From Paraphysoderma sedebokerense (taxonomy: Eukaryota; Blastocladiomycota; Physodermatomycetes; Physodermatales; Physodermataceae), in the NCBI GenBank assembly GCA_025602915.1, contig JAHLJZ010000059.1, positions 88,372-152,371 of the forward strand: a stretch of 64,000 nucleotides of DNA, in the 5' to 3' direction. This document shows, one piece after another, positions 49,907 through 61,360 of this stretch. The translations under genes and the position numbers were made by a program. Numbering within the stretch: position 1 is the first letter of the stretch; every line of letters starts with the position of its first letter. The notes under the pieces are model-generated. The model made no database searches and had not been told where the DNA came from. It was given only the letters and a program-made list of their open reading frames with translations.

Positions 49907-50465
49907 AATTTTGGGTGCAGAATCGATGTAATTGCTGGGAAACCGTTCTAAAGTAATATTGTGAGTTATGCAAGGATCCCAAAAACTGAAAAGAACTTGA
50001 TGGAGACGACGGAATCGTTAAATTGTAGTTTTACAGTATTATATAATTAATCAGAAAACACTTGTTCAATGAATTGTGTTTTTACACTTTATTTTATTTG
50101 TAATCTCAGATTTGAATGTTGATCTGGATGTACCGTAATTTTGAAATGTCCAATTCGCGGCTGTACAAGAACACCTCCTGTCTCTTTCGCTTTTATTCAT
50201 GATTCAATGATATGGCAATTTCATCAATGATTTAGAATTAATCATCATATCTTACGAATGCTTTAAATAGATGAATTGTCAAAATATCCGAAGTATATCT
50301 GATTTTATCGGGTTTAAAATATCAAATTTTAATTGCTTAACAATCTAAGTCTGATCCACATGGCGACAATACATGATCCAGGGTCTGCAACAGAAAGAGA
50401 AAAAGTCGACTTTCGATCTCTAAATCATAAATTATACTTTCCTTTTTATAGTCTAATTTTGAGAA
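49907..50465. other. Intergenic region between the NEK kinase and cytochrome b5 reductase
   Basis: 559 bp, AT-rich. Kinase 3' end and reductase promoter. No gene seen. Confidence 0.5.
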
Positions 50466-51675
50466 ATGTTTTCAATATTTCGTATCCGCCGTCCACTCCA
50501 TATCTACCGTTTATCCAAATCCGTCTTATCATTTTCAACGTCCAGCAATCCCGGAACCAAATCTAACTCCCCTTCAACTCGATCTCGATCACTTCTGTAC
50601 AATCTAACTCTTGCAACCGGATCAACCACCTTAATTTATTATTTATATTCTTACTACAACTCCTTCAACGCACCGACTCTCACGCCTTACAAATTTGTGC
50701 CATGGACGGTCACGGCCGTCGAGCTAGTGTCAAAGGATACGAAATTCATTCGGTTAACTTCACCTTCTAATCGAATCAAACTAGAAGACGATTCAGAATT
50801 AAAGATTCCGTTTCATGTGCATATTAAAAACGATACAATGCAGGTTGTCAGACCATATACGCCTATCAGAACGGACGCCGGAAATGGGGTCATGGAGTTT
50901 ATTGTGAAGCGGTATCCTGATGGGGAAACTAGTAAATGGATGCATAGACTAAAGGTGGGGGATAAAATTGAAATTCGAGGACCATTAACTACTTGGCCAT
51001 TTGATGACAAGTTCAAACAGATTGGAATGGTAAATTTCTGTCGTTACTGATCTAACTTTTTTTTCTGGCGGTGACCGACTTGGACCTTGGTCAGTTGAAG
51101 CTCGAAAACTTGATCGGTTATCGTTCTAATGGATCCATTGATTTCTTTTTTAGATTGCCGGAGGGACTGGTATAGCACCTTTCTATCAGTTGATTCAATA
51201 TGTGCTTTCCAGTGAATCCAAAGTCGATGTAAAGTTGTCGCTGATTTACGCCAACAAGTCCTACGACGATATACTGCTGAAAAAGGAATTGGACGATTTG
51301 TCCGAGACTTATCCTGATCGGTTTAAAGTTTACTACACAGTGGAACAATCGCCGGAGAATGAGAAGGATTGGGTTAAAGAAAATGGTGTTGGATTTGTTC
51401 AAAAGGACATGATTCAACGAGTCTTGCCTTCGTCAGATAATGACGATGATGCGATTGTCCTGGTTTGTGGGAATGATGGGTATGTGTTGATCTTATTCTC
51501 AAGTTTTCTTATTGTCTGGTCCCACAGAGTATTACTAATGTTACTACTAATTTGTACATTTCCATCCAGAATGATTGGATACATAGCAGGAGAAAGACAG
51601 ATTGATTCACAAGGTGAGGTGGGAGGATTATTAAAGGATTTGGGCTATCAAAAACACCAAGTGTACAAACTGTAA
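50466..51675 (+). CDS. MCR1: NADH-cytochrome b5 reductase, mitochondrial type
   Basis: Passes electrons from NADH through FAD to cytochrome b5, for sterol and antioxidant metabolism. Three exons: 50466-51029, 51154-51479, 51570-51675 (phases 0, 2), 331 residues. The N-terminus is basic and Ser-rich (MFSIFRIRRPLHIYRLSK), a likely mitochondrial presequence, followed by a membrane helix (LTLATGSTTLIYYLYSYY). FAD-binding motif RPYTPIRTD, then the ferredoxin-reductase motif GTGIAPFYQLI and the NAD motif VLVCGNDG-MIGYIAGE, built across the exon 2/3 join. Ends in GYQKHQVYKL (usual family end is V-x-K/F). The membrane anchor and presequence fit yeast Mcr1 better than Cbr1. Confidence 0.92.
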
Positions 51676-52594
51676 TGCGAGTCCGCCGCTGTTGAAGGAG
51701 AGTTTAATTTAAGGTTGAATTGAAAATTGTTATAAGGCGACGATGGAACAACACCTGAAAACATTTTAAACAGGAGTTAAACCGTAAGAAGATCAAAGTG
51801 ACCGATTGACATTCAAAGATGAAAAATCATTGTGTTGTATATGTACTTTGATTATTAGCATAGGTGAATTTCGGTTTATAATCATAGATGTAATCTGCTG
51901 AATACTGCAATTCAATGCTGGCCACAATTTGCGCTTTGCTTTGGTGATAAAAGAATATTTCTTTAAAAAAAAACCAACAGATTTTATCCTTTAACAAATT
52001 TGTGCCTTCTACATAAATGGAAAGACGACAAAATACAAAATCAATTGAATGTTATCAATGGCCTTAGCTATCTATCAGCTAAGGAAACTTGGCCTCAAGA
52101 CAATCAATCAATACAAGTATTATCTGCGGTGTTATAAAAGACTAGGAATCATGTTGTAGGAATAAAACTCTGTAAAGATAAAGGGTGCTCCTCAATTTTA
52201 CATCCACTTTGCTAAAAACAGCGATTGTGGATTCGATTGTAGGCGCCCTCATTGTCCTTGCTCTCATGACAATTTTCAATTTCAACATGTTGGCGACGCA
52301 TTCATGACATCCCCGCATCGAAGAAGGAAACTTTCGGATATACATTCCAAATTCCCAACGACTGATATCATAATCTGTCTACCATTGGTAAGTTGATGCT
52401 GTGATTGTCTTTCTGAGTGCCGTTGTGTGTATTTCCGTCATCTCTGTGTGTTGAATTTTAACCCTGCTTTATCCACTGGGCCCATTCTGTTCCATCGCTA
52501 CAATCACTACAAAAGCAGCAATATCTTTAAAACTCTTGGAACACTATAGCGACAATTATTATTACTCAGATAGCGCAATCGCACAACACATTCA
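51676..52594. other. Intergenic region upstream of the lipase-like gene
   Basis: 919 bp. A minus-strand frame at 52345-52142 (containing CHECVANMLKLKIVMRAR) has no family and no splice partners found. I see no convincing gene. Confidence 0.45.
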
Positions 52595-55500
52595 ATGCCT
52601 TTGGATCATCTCTACGGCAGACCCTCATCTACCTGGAAGCGACTTCAGACTATTCTCGTCACTCTAGTTTCGTACGTTCGACCTCTTTCTTATAATTCTT
52701 TTGCTCAGATGATATAGGTGTCTGATTTTGTTATATCTCACATTCATTTCCACAGTTTACATGTTCTCAAAAGATATCATAACCGAGATGCACCTAGTCC
52801 CTTGATCAGAAAGTTGAACGATAAGCTATGTATGTACCGTCATTCACTTGTACTTTAGACGATGTGGATCCATCATTCCAATGGCAATAATTCGCATATT
52901 TATTTCATTATTTTCACATGGAAAATGACTGACAATTTCGGTAATTTGGTAATCAAACGTCATCGCCTGAATCAAAATCAGTGGGGTTTGCTCCGTGGCA
53001 AATTGTACTGGCCACATTAACGGCAGGATATACTCTCTCGAAACTGAGTTTGTTGACCTTTATGAACGGTTCGTACTTAATCGACTTCTTATTCCAATTC
53101 TCATCGGTGCGGCGTCTGTGGCCAACTTCTACTTCAGGGCTGAGCTAACATATAGTTGTGCTGCCATCGCATACCATTCAGGCCCAGAACCTTTTGCTAG
53201 ATATTACAGCAAAAACTTTTATAGAGCTACATGGATTATGACCGCCCTTGATGCTGGATTTTGGACGGCTATGAAACTGAGACCAAAGTTTTTAAGGGAT
53301 TTCTTTAGTTTGGTCTTTACGTTGTATTATCTTGTTTTTGCAGACAAAGCAGAAGAGAAGGTATGCGCAAGTTCTACTCTGGTAACAAAATTGCTGAAAG
53401 GATACTCACAAGTTCCAAACTTCTCAGGTTCGACGCCTTCGGATGACTCCTACTGTCGAGCTCCTTCGAACATCATGGGAAAAGCAAAAACATCCCTTGT
53501 TTACCTTCCTTCGTCGAATGGATATCCCTAAAATTACAACATTCGGCAAACGTCTCGAGATTCCACGCAATACCCGCGCTTGGGGTTACGATCCCGATAG
53601 ACCAGAGACTCGAATCACGAATGTCTACTTGTACTACCACGGCTCTCCTGAGCAATTCGCAAAAGCAGATAAACTTATCTTGCAATGTCCTGGCGGTGGA
53701 TTTGTCTGTATGGATCCCATTTGCCATGAAGATTACCTAACATTATGGGCCAAGCAACATGAAGGCGTACCCATTTTGAGTATCGATTACAAGAAAGCCC
53801 CCGAGTATCCGTATCCATACGCCGCAGAAGAATGTTTTGAAATTTATAAACTCATAAGAGAGACAAATGGCGAATGTATCGGGTTAGAAGGCTGGTGGAG
53901 GGACTTTGAAGTGGAAGAGACAATCAATAATCAGGTTCAGACGAGGAAGATTCGAAAACCAAAGGAGCCAATCAAAATCACTCTCATTGGTGATTCTGCG
54001 TAAGTTCATTATTCTATTTCCCTTCCAGACCTCAAAGAAATTGAGACCGCAGCTGACCATATTGGATTAGTGGAGGTAACCTAGCCGCTAGCACCGTTGT
54101 CCGTATTGTCGAAAATCCTACGCCTATCATTGCTCCCTCGGCACTCATTCTTGTTTACCCACTTCTCAACTTTGATTTTGCTTGTTGGATTCCACCCACT
54201 CAAATGCGTTTACTACGTACTGAATCACTCAAAGCTGTCAATTCCCTTGTGGATTTACACTCATCCCAGTATCTGAATCAAGTCCCACAATCGCCCACTA
54301 CTCCTACGGGAATTGTTATTGAAGATGAGGATTCGGAATCACCGTCGTTAAAACGTAAAAAATCATTCTTCGAAATTGCCTCAAACACGTTACAAACGCT
54401 TCGAACTCAGAAACCCCATTCCGTTTTCGATGATTATGGCAAATCTGGTATTCAGAATACCTTTGCGCCGGCTCCCTCGATTTATGATAAAAACCAAGAC
54501 GCAATTCACGTTCCACCACCTTCACATCACGGACGACCTTCCCAGCAGGCGCACGCTCCTCTCGCGTTGACTTCTCGAATGTCCTACTTTAGCTGTCGTG
54601 TGTTACCACCTGAAACAATGCGAGCTTTAGCACTTCTGTACCTCGGTCCCTCTCAGGTCGGCGTCAATCTGCACCAAAACTATCATTTGTCACCTGTTCT
54701 TGCCCGAAATGAAATATTGGAAAAATTCCCAAAGACTTATTTCTTGGTTGGCGAGAAAGATCCGTTGGTCGATGATACTGTTGTTTTCGCTGGCCGTCTT
54801 CGAGAAGCCAAGAAACTTGCATGGAAACGAAGACAGATGGATAACAAATTTTTGGGTGCAAATTTAAGCAATTCTCCTAGTGACACCGATGTTGCAGAAG
54901 TTGCCATTTTGGAGGGTGTTTCCCATGCCTTTATGCATTTGATGATGTTTTTACCTGAAGCGAAGGATTCGGTGAAGATTGTGAGCGGATGGTTTAACTC
55001 TATCTTCAAAAATACACAGAAGGACATGATTGTTGGAGGAAGAGACGAGAATGGAGTTAACGGGTTTGGTGTCGATAATGAGTTGGGTATGGATAGATAC
55101 GCATCTATTGATGAGTACAGTAACCAATCACGATCCCAACAAAATGGGCCAAAGCGACAGAGTTCACGAAAGTTCAGTATTGGTGGAACTGGAGAAGACA
55201 TTAATCAAACCGATGAATCAATGGGATCTGTATCATCGCCCAGATTTAAATACGGACAAGGATTTTTGACGCCACCACCTACTCGAAATCTCGCTGTTCC
55301 TGTTGTTTCGGGATCCACAACCTCACCAGAAACCCAATTCGACAGTCATGATCGTTCGAGGGCAAATGCAATCAACAATAATCAAAATTTGAATAAGAGA
55401 TCCATGTCTCCATCGATCTCTGGTTCACCGATGGGCACTCTTTCATTATTATCCCGTCGAAACACTTCTCCAAAACCATCAAGACCTGCATCTCCTCCCC

Positions 55501-55907
55501 GACATGGCGCCGAATCCTCAGATGCCTCTTCAATTAAATCTCGACATCCTCCACTCCACCCCTCCCACGCAAAAACGACTTCAGTGATTCTTTCCCCAGC
55601 ATCGCAAACTTCACCTTCGCTGTCATTAGACTCTGACACTGACCCCTCCGTAACTGCTAAACCAGACCAATACGACGATCACACTCATCTCCTCACCAGC
55701 CGCAACAATGCTCAAGTAGACGACAAGTACTTATTAGCCCGACGAAACTTGTCCTTAAGTTATGGATTACTGGAACAACCTGCTAGATCATTGGTCGGAT
55801 CGGTAGCGGGAAGAGAAAGAACCAGGACCAGTAGTGTTGGTGGGGCGAATGGCGTGAATGGTGTAGAGGGTGGGGCGGAGGAAAGAGGAAGGAAAATGAA
55901 TCGTTAA
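52595..55907 (+). CDS. Hormone-sensitive-lipase-like alpha/beta hydrolase with long low-complexity C-terminus
   Basis: Six exons: 52595-52671, 52756-52829, 52982-53068, 53182-53360, 53428-53999, 54071-55907; phases close, 941 residues. The first about 120 residues include a hydrophobic stretch (FAPWQIVLATLTAGYTL), likely a membrane anchor. Oxyanion region CPGGGFVCMDP (near residue 226) lacks the first His of HGGG; fungal relatives often have PGGG. Catalytic serine in GDSAGGNLAAS (near 328, completed across an intron), probable Asp in GEKDPLVDD (near 560) and His in GVSHAFMH (near 613). A Ser/Pro-rich insert sits between the serine and the Asp (about residues 370-510), and the last about 300 residues are Ser, Pro, Asn and Thr-rich, probably disordered and phosphorylated. 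Substrate (acylglycerol or steryl ester) not predictable. Confidence 0.88.
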
Positions 55908-56304
55908 TTGGCGTATGCGGGAAGTGAAAGGAATGTGGTTTGCTTTGTATGATTTTTACTTTAGTTTATAGAATTGAAAAAACAAAAAGAGAAAAACTTT
56001 TATAGGAAATTGTAAGCATTTCCTTAACCTTCAATGTACGACACACAATTAAATAAAATCTCTATCTTTTCTTTCTTTTATCCGTGCACATTCGTACATA
56101 GGCACATTCCAACTAGACTGTTAAAATGAACGTCAGCAATAAATATGACATTGTCCTGTTATAATTGATTTGTTGTCATTTACTTAAAAAAGGCGCATTA
56201 TAGTTGGAACGTGTCACTCACGCCAGTTAACCGATTGCCATCCCCATCCGGCATTAATTTTCGATACGGCAATTTCATTATTGAAAATCTATAATTCAAC
56301 AGAA
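55908..56304. other. Intergenic region and unresolved 5' end of the small Cys-rich gene
   Basis: 397 bp. The frame of the next gene stays open from about 56260 but has no earlier ATG, so an upstream exon with a signal peptide may be hidden here. I could not find one with a matching phase. Confidence 0.4.
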
Positions 56305-56821
56305 ATGAATCAGGCCTCCTCATTTAATACCACAAATGCAACCAATTTAAGTGTGGCCAACACAGCAGCCATGCCTACTTCTGCCGGGCAATGTTACTTT
56401 GGTATTGGAAATATTCCAACTCCTCGAGATACAGATTTGGAATATTGTGCGCAGTATAACAAAGTCTGTGGAACTGACAAAATGGCTTGCACTCCAGAAC
56501 AAGTAAGTTCTCTGATAATTCATATCAATATTTCATCGTGTCAGAATAGTCTTGACGATTAATTATTGATTTTAAATATGAATTAGGTAGAATCTGGCGC
56601 TGTTCTGAAAGCATGGACGGCACTGTCGTTGGAGGCTTGTAAAAATCCACCCCCGTGGGCTATAAATGTTACTTGTTGTACCGGAATGTTATGTAATAGA
56701 GCGGACGTTATGGTGAGCAGAATTTATTTCTCAAATCGCACGAAGGCTTGAAAAAAAAACTTGGTGAGTCACATTACAGGGAACATTTGACTGCATGATT
56801 GCGAAGCAATGCAATAGATAG
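56305..56821 (+). CDS. Small Cys-rich extracellular protein with Ly6/three-finger-like CCx4CN end
   Basis: Three exons: 56305-56502, 56587-56712, 56780-56821 (phase 0 each), about 121 residues from the first in-frame ATG. After a Thr/Asn-rich lead with several N-glycosylation sites, ten cysteines follow: QCYFGIGN, YCAQYNKVC, MACTPEQ, LEACKNPPP, VTCCTGMLCNRAD, then DC and QCNR. The CC-x4-CN block is the closing signature of Ly6/uPAR/three-finger proteins. No signal peptide or GPI end is visible in this model, so the true first exon may be missing, and the short last exon may be an alternative end. Cys spacing is irregular for Ly6, so the fold is only a suggestion. No function is proposed. Confidence 0.55.
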
Positions 56822-57342
56822 CATTAATAATCGAGTACCATTTCCTTTCAATCTTTGATGTGTTAATACGTGAATATAACCGTACATTTATTAAAGCAAA
56901 TGGATGGCATATAAATCCATAGAGAGTAGACGGCTGCTGGCTGCATCTCGTTGCTTACTTCAATGTAAATGGACAAGGACTCTTGAGGCAGGTGAGGATA
57001 TGGGTTATCTTGTTGCAACAAAAATATACAGGAATCAGATATTGAGAAGTTGGAGTGATTGTATGTTGTTGTCAAACTTGCCAACTTTACTAGCCAGTTA
57101 CACAATGTTAACGCGGAACTGCATTACACAATTACACAATGTGGTGGACAAGAGACAGATGAAACTTAATAATAATATTAATACATATACAGTTGATAAT
57201 ATATCGTAAAACAAAATATGGCAGCGTGATTCTAATTTATCATAAATCACCTCTATTCAATGTCAATGCTAAAGCGCATCAATACCGGATAGTATCTCGA
57301 TTGACCTAGTCTCGGTGACTTTCCAAATCATAGATTTGTAAA
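56822..57342. other. Intergenic region between the Cys-rich gene and the OLD-family gene
   Basis: 521 bp containing the 3' ends of two convergent genes. An open frame at 56904-57209 has no recognisable content. Confidence 0.45.
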
Positions 57343-59388
57343 TCAAATTTGATCCACCTTTGCCTCTTCTTCCTCAGTGAGAACTTCTTTCATAAATTCT
57401 ATTATGTTCTCCCATGCGAGTAACACCTTTTCTGGCTCAATACCGGCTGATTTCGAATTCTTTGAGTTCTTACCTGATGTACCCTCATTTTCTTGCCTTG
57501 GCGTTTCCGACCCTCTCCGCATCTTACTACAAGTACCAGATTCAGAATTCTTCAACTTTTCACCCGACATACCCATGGTTGACTTCCTCGCCTTCTGCAA
57601 CTCTTCCATGAATCGAATCACCCAGCTTGGCCCATGCAATTCGTCAATAGGGAAGAAGGATTCGAGTTGTCCTTCTTTTACTACACAAATCTTTACTTTC
57701 TTTTGATTCTTTAAACGCTCTATGGTGTCCACCATCATTTTCGCTTCTTCATGATCATTGAACACTTTCAAACCATTCCGTTTAACTTCTTCCCAACCAA
57801 TTGGCTTCGGATCGAACTGAACATCAGCTACCTCACTATCGGTTTCTGTTTCTGCCATCCGTTTTCCCAGAACGATGTTATTGATTTTCAACATGTGTTT
57901 CCATATTAATGTATGGTCTTTGTCAAGCAGTCTCAGCAATGGATGCTTTTTTCTGCCATCATCCGGTCGAAGAATATCGATATCAGCAATCACTGTCAGT
58001 GGTACCCCGGCATTGATAAATATGCGGTAATATTTATAAAAATTTTGTTTTCCATATGTGGGGACGTACAAAATGCTACGACCCTCATTCTCGAAACTCT
58101 TTGCGGCCTCCGAATAAATTAGACAATCTCCATCGGCTTCGCACAAAACAACAAGATCATAGAACAATCCATTTAGAGCTCTTGTGTGTTTGATCAAGGG
58201 GTCATTCCAGGATTCCTTTAAGAGCTCTGCATTCAACGTGTGAAGCGCAGCAGTGGAGGAGCCAGGTTCAAAAGTGCGAGTCACTCGAATCACATTTACG
58301 TTGTCTCCACCGTCCAACAGACCCAGAACGAAATTGATATCGTGGGTGGAAAGAAAAAACTGGATGTTCTTGTCCTTTGCTGTTCGGGAGATGAATTTAC
58401 CGAGCTCTCGTGATTGAGGTGGGTGAAGAAAAACTTCAGGTTCATCGATTAAATGCACCAATTTTGGTGAAGCGAATATCGATAAAAGCAATCCAACGAC
58501 ACCCTTCAAGCCATCACCGTGGTCATCCACTAATGAATACTTTCTAATATCTTCATACTGACCAGGGTTACCATGATAAGTATGCAGACGAATGAATTTG
58601 CCAGCCTCACGATTAATGCAGAGTTTATATCCAAGTATTTTTTCAAGAACATCTGAAATCCGCTCCAATCTCTTTTTGTTTGAATAAATATACTGCAAAG
58701 CCGTTTTCGGCTTTTCGTTATATGTATCGTGAGCATCATTCATTCTTAAGGCGTCAATCCGATCGGAGAAACTGAGATACTGACTAAAAAGTGAACTTAA
58801 AGTACCGATGTGCTTGTCGATAGCATCCTTCGGTTCACCTGCTGGTGGCGTGTTCTTGGGTAGAGAGAAAGTATTGCCTTGATGAGAGATCTCGATATTA
58901 TCGTCAAACTGATAAGGGACAGGATTGCACTGATGGCACCATTTTTCTAACCAATTTAACAGTTGATCCTAATTGAAACCATAATCGTAAGCCTTAAACA
59001 GTTTAGGGTGAAAGTAATCAGCGTCCCAAGGGTCGCCGATTGGCATATGTTGCCCTATGGTACAAGTTTGCGACATCAACCAGTGAATTTCTTTTAACGC
59101 CGTAGTTTTCCCAGCATTATTTGGACCAACGAAAACGGTCACTTGTCCTGGCTCAAGGGGAATAACGTTGCCTTCTATTGTCGTTAGCGAGTTGATATAA
59201 TATCTCGCAGGTTCTTGGGACCTAGAATCGTTGGATACAGCGGCCGACGAGGTATTACCGACATTCGATGGTACTGGGGTGACACTGGACATATTGTATA
59301 CACTGCGTGCAGACGATATAGAACGAATACAACGATGACTTGACAAAAAAAGTTGTGAGACCGGGACTGTTTTGCATTTTGGTATCAT
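57343..59388 (-). pseudogene. OLD-family ATPase with TOPRIM nuclease domain, interrupted by an in-frame TAG
   Basis: OLD (overcoming lysogenization defect) proteins pair an ABC-type ATPase with a TOPRIM nuclease and are mainly bacterial. From ATG 59388-59386 one frame runs to 57343, about 680 codons, with a single stop, TAG at 58971-58969 (codon 140). Walker A FVGPNNAGKTTALKE lies near residue 90. After the stop, the same frame continues with the signature-like DDHGDGLKG, Walker B and D-loop LVHLIDEPEVFLHPP, switch His in LSTHDINFV, TOPRIM VVLCEADGDCLIYSEA, the acidic ADIDILRPDD and KEGQLESFFP, as in the family. The first about 35 residues are Ser/Arg-rich like a mitochondrial presequence. 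No phase-compatible ordinary intron removes the TAG; a 33-nt one (58979-58947, GT...AG) would, but it is far shorter than others here. No intron in the rest fits bacterial ancestry. TAG is a true stop in neighbouring genes. Either a recent pseudogene, a two-part gene, or a read-through case. Confidence 0.72.
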
Positions 59389-59577
59389 GGACAACTGTCA
59401 AGTGCATTACTGTGAGATGTCTTTTTTGCCTGGGTGACTCTGGGTGATAATTGCGTGATCAGTTGATAACTGAGTTACTGAATACATGCATTTCGAGCTC
59501 ACAATTTCATGTACTAGTCTTTCGAGGGTTGTATTTGTGAACCTGTGATATTATCCATAAATTTGACACATTTTTTT

Positions 59578-59691
59578 ATGTTGGCCTCGAGAACGGTTGC
59601 AAACGTAATCGCCAAGCGATCTTCGGAGTTGGCCGAAAGCGACTCCGAGACCGAGAGTAATAATAACTACAATTTCTCCACAAATCGATGA
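59578..59691 (+). other. Short upstream frame overlapping the ferroportin start codon
   Basis: ATG 59578 opens a 37-codon frame (MLASRTVANVIAKRSSELAE...) ending with TGA at 59689-59691, which overlaps the ferroportin ATG as ATGA. It could be a translational control uORF, or the true N-terminus if a small intron (GTAATA...TTTAG, 44 nt) is removed. The same frame occurs in copy 2 at 62210. Confidence 0.35.
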
Positions 59692-61185
59692 ACACTTTAG
59701 AGGGTACAGAACAGAGACTTCCCCCATCTGCCCGAAGCCAGAATTTTCGATGGCCTTTATATACCGCTCACCTTCTGGTGACATGGAGTTTGCGGATGGA
59801 CGAGTTCGCTTCGGCCTTGTTTACTGCCGCCGTATTCCCTGATACACTTTTGCCTGTTAGTATATTTGGCATTGTTGTCACACTTTTTGGACTCTTTGGC
59901 GGCGATAGGGTTGGGATGGCTCTGACGCAATTGGGTCGATTTAGTGGTAAGACATCCCGTTTCGAGAATTTAAGTGCAAATCTGTCGTTCACTTTTATCT
60001 GCACAGGTGTTAGTACAGCGCTTGTTTTATCAACGGTCTGCTTGTCAGCAAGCGCCGGGATCTTTTTATCTCTTGCGGTTTACACGAGTATGTCGTCATC
60101 TGTACGATATGTTTTGTTTGGGTGCATTATTCTATTAAGCGGGGTTGCTCGTCTAAGCTCTATGGCTTACACTATCAGTATTGAGCGTGATTGGGTTGTC
60201 AGACTTGCATCATGTCCAACGTCACTCACTGGTATGTTTATATCACTATCCTTTTTTGAACCCATTGCAAACTCATTTGTGTAATCTCATACATGTAAAA
60301 GCCCTGAATACTAGTATGCGGCGCATCGATCTTATCTGCAAAGTGGTGGCCCCCTTGGTCGCAAGTACAATCACGACTACTTTATCGCTTCCATATGCAA
60401 TTATTGTTATTGGCGGATGGACCATGATCAGCCTGCCTTTTGAGTTTAAATTGCTGCGTAAAGTTTTCATTTCCGAGGTCGCATTGCGTTCCCCGCAAAG
60501 AACCGATCGAGAACCCACCTCCCATGTTAACCAACCGAGTTCGATATCCAAATGGCAAACCCTTTTCTACAATTGGAAGATTTATTACAACCAACGCACA
60601 TTCCTTGCCTCATTCGCACTCTCTCAACTATATCTTACGGTTTTATCGTTTGGCGGTCCTATGATCACCTATCTCAAATGGAAAGGCTACTCAGATCTAG
60701 TAGTAGCCGTTTCGCGGGGAATCGGTGTGATCGTTGGCTTAGGTGCAACGATTGCCATGCCCATCACTGTGGGGAAGATAGGTTTAGAGAGAAGCGGATT
60801 ATGGGCTATATGGTCTCAAGTTTCTTTTATATCATTAGCCGTCGCTGCTGCGTGGGGGATAGCCGGAGATGTTGGAATTGTGAACCAGTCGATGTTGTTA
60901 GGTGGAGTTGCAGCCTCAAGATTCGGATTGTGGATGTTTGACCTTGTCGCAACACAATTTATACAGGAAGGAGTTTCTGAAGAACATGCTGTGATTGTGG
61001 GTGGTTGTCAGGCTGCTGCTAGTAACTTTTTTGAACTCATCTCTCTAATTTTAACGGCGGCTTTACCCGATCCCGTATTCTTCCAGTGGCCTGCGTTGGC
61101 ATCAGGAGTCGCAGTAGCGATAGCTGCGATATCATACACTAGATTTTCATGGCAGGAAAGAGGACATCTGCTACACATAGACTAG
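59688..61185 (+). CDS. Ferroportin (iron exporter, SLC40 family), copy 1
   Basis: Exports ferrous iron across a membrane (plasma or vacuolar). Two exons, 59688-60231 and 60302-61185 (phase 1), 475 residues. The opening LYTAHLLVTWSLRMDEFASA matches the ferroportin TM1 pattern (YLSHxLSxWGDRMWxFAVxLFL). IERDWVVRLA and the exon-join LNTSMRRIDLICKVVAPLVA (family: LNxxMRRIDLxCKLLAP) are diagnostic. About eleven to twelve hydrophobic helices are visible, with FNWKIYYNQ-like YNWKIYYNQRTFLASFALS in the second half and AASRFGLWMFDLVATQFIQE, the conserved R-x-G-L-W-x-F-D helix. The start may be extended by the upstream frame at 59578. Head-to-head with the OLD-family gene; 190-300 bp separate the starts. 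Ferroportins are patchy in fungi. Confidence 0.92.
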
Positions 61186-61360
61186 AGTCGCTGTATGTAA
61201 ATATGTGTAATGTTGTATATTATATGTGGACGAAAGATGTCGTCGCAAAACTCGCGAACTCCTTAAGGCACGCTCCGAAAAAAGGAATTCATCAATGAGC
61301 AGTCGTCCATGTAAAGCATATCGGTATAGCCAGCAACATTGGAAAGGTCCATAATTTTAT

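Noticed and set aside
58969-59160. Ordinary intron ending at the TTTCAATTAG acceptor to remove the TAG
   Set aside because: The acceptor needs a phase-0 donor, and no codon between Walker A and the TAG begins with GT, so no such intron keeps the frame.
59551-59784. Minus-strand frame of 77 codons in the OLD/ferroportin intergenic region
   Set aside because: It is antisense to the ferroportin start and upstream frame, has no family features, and overlaps the expected promoter.
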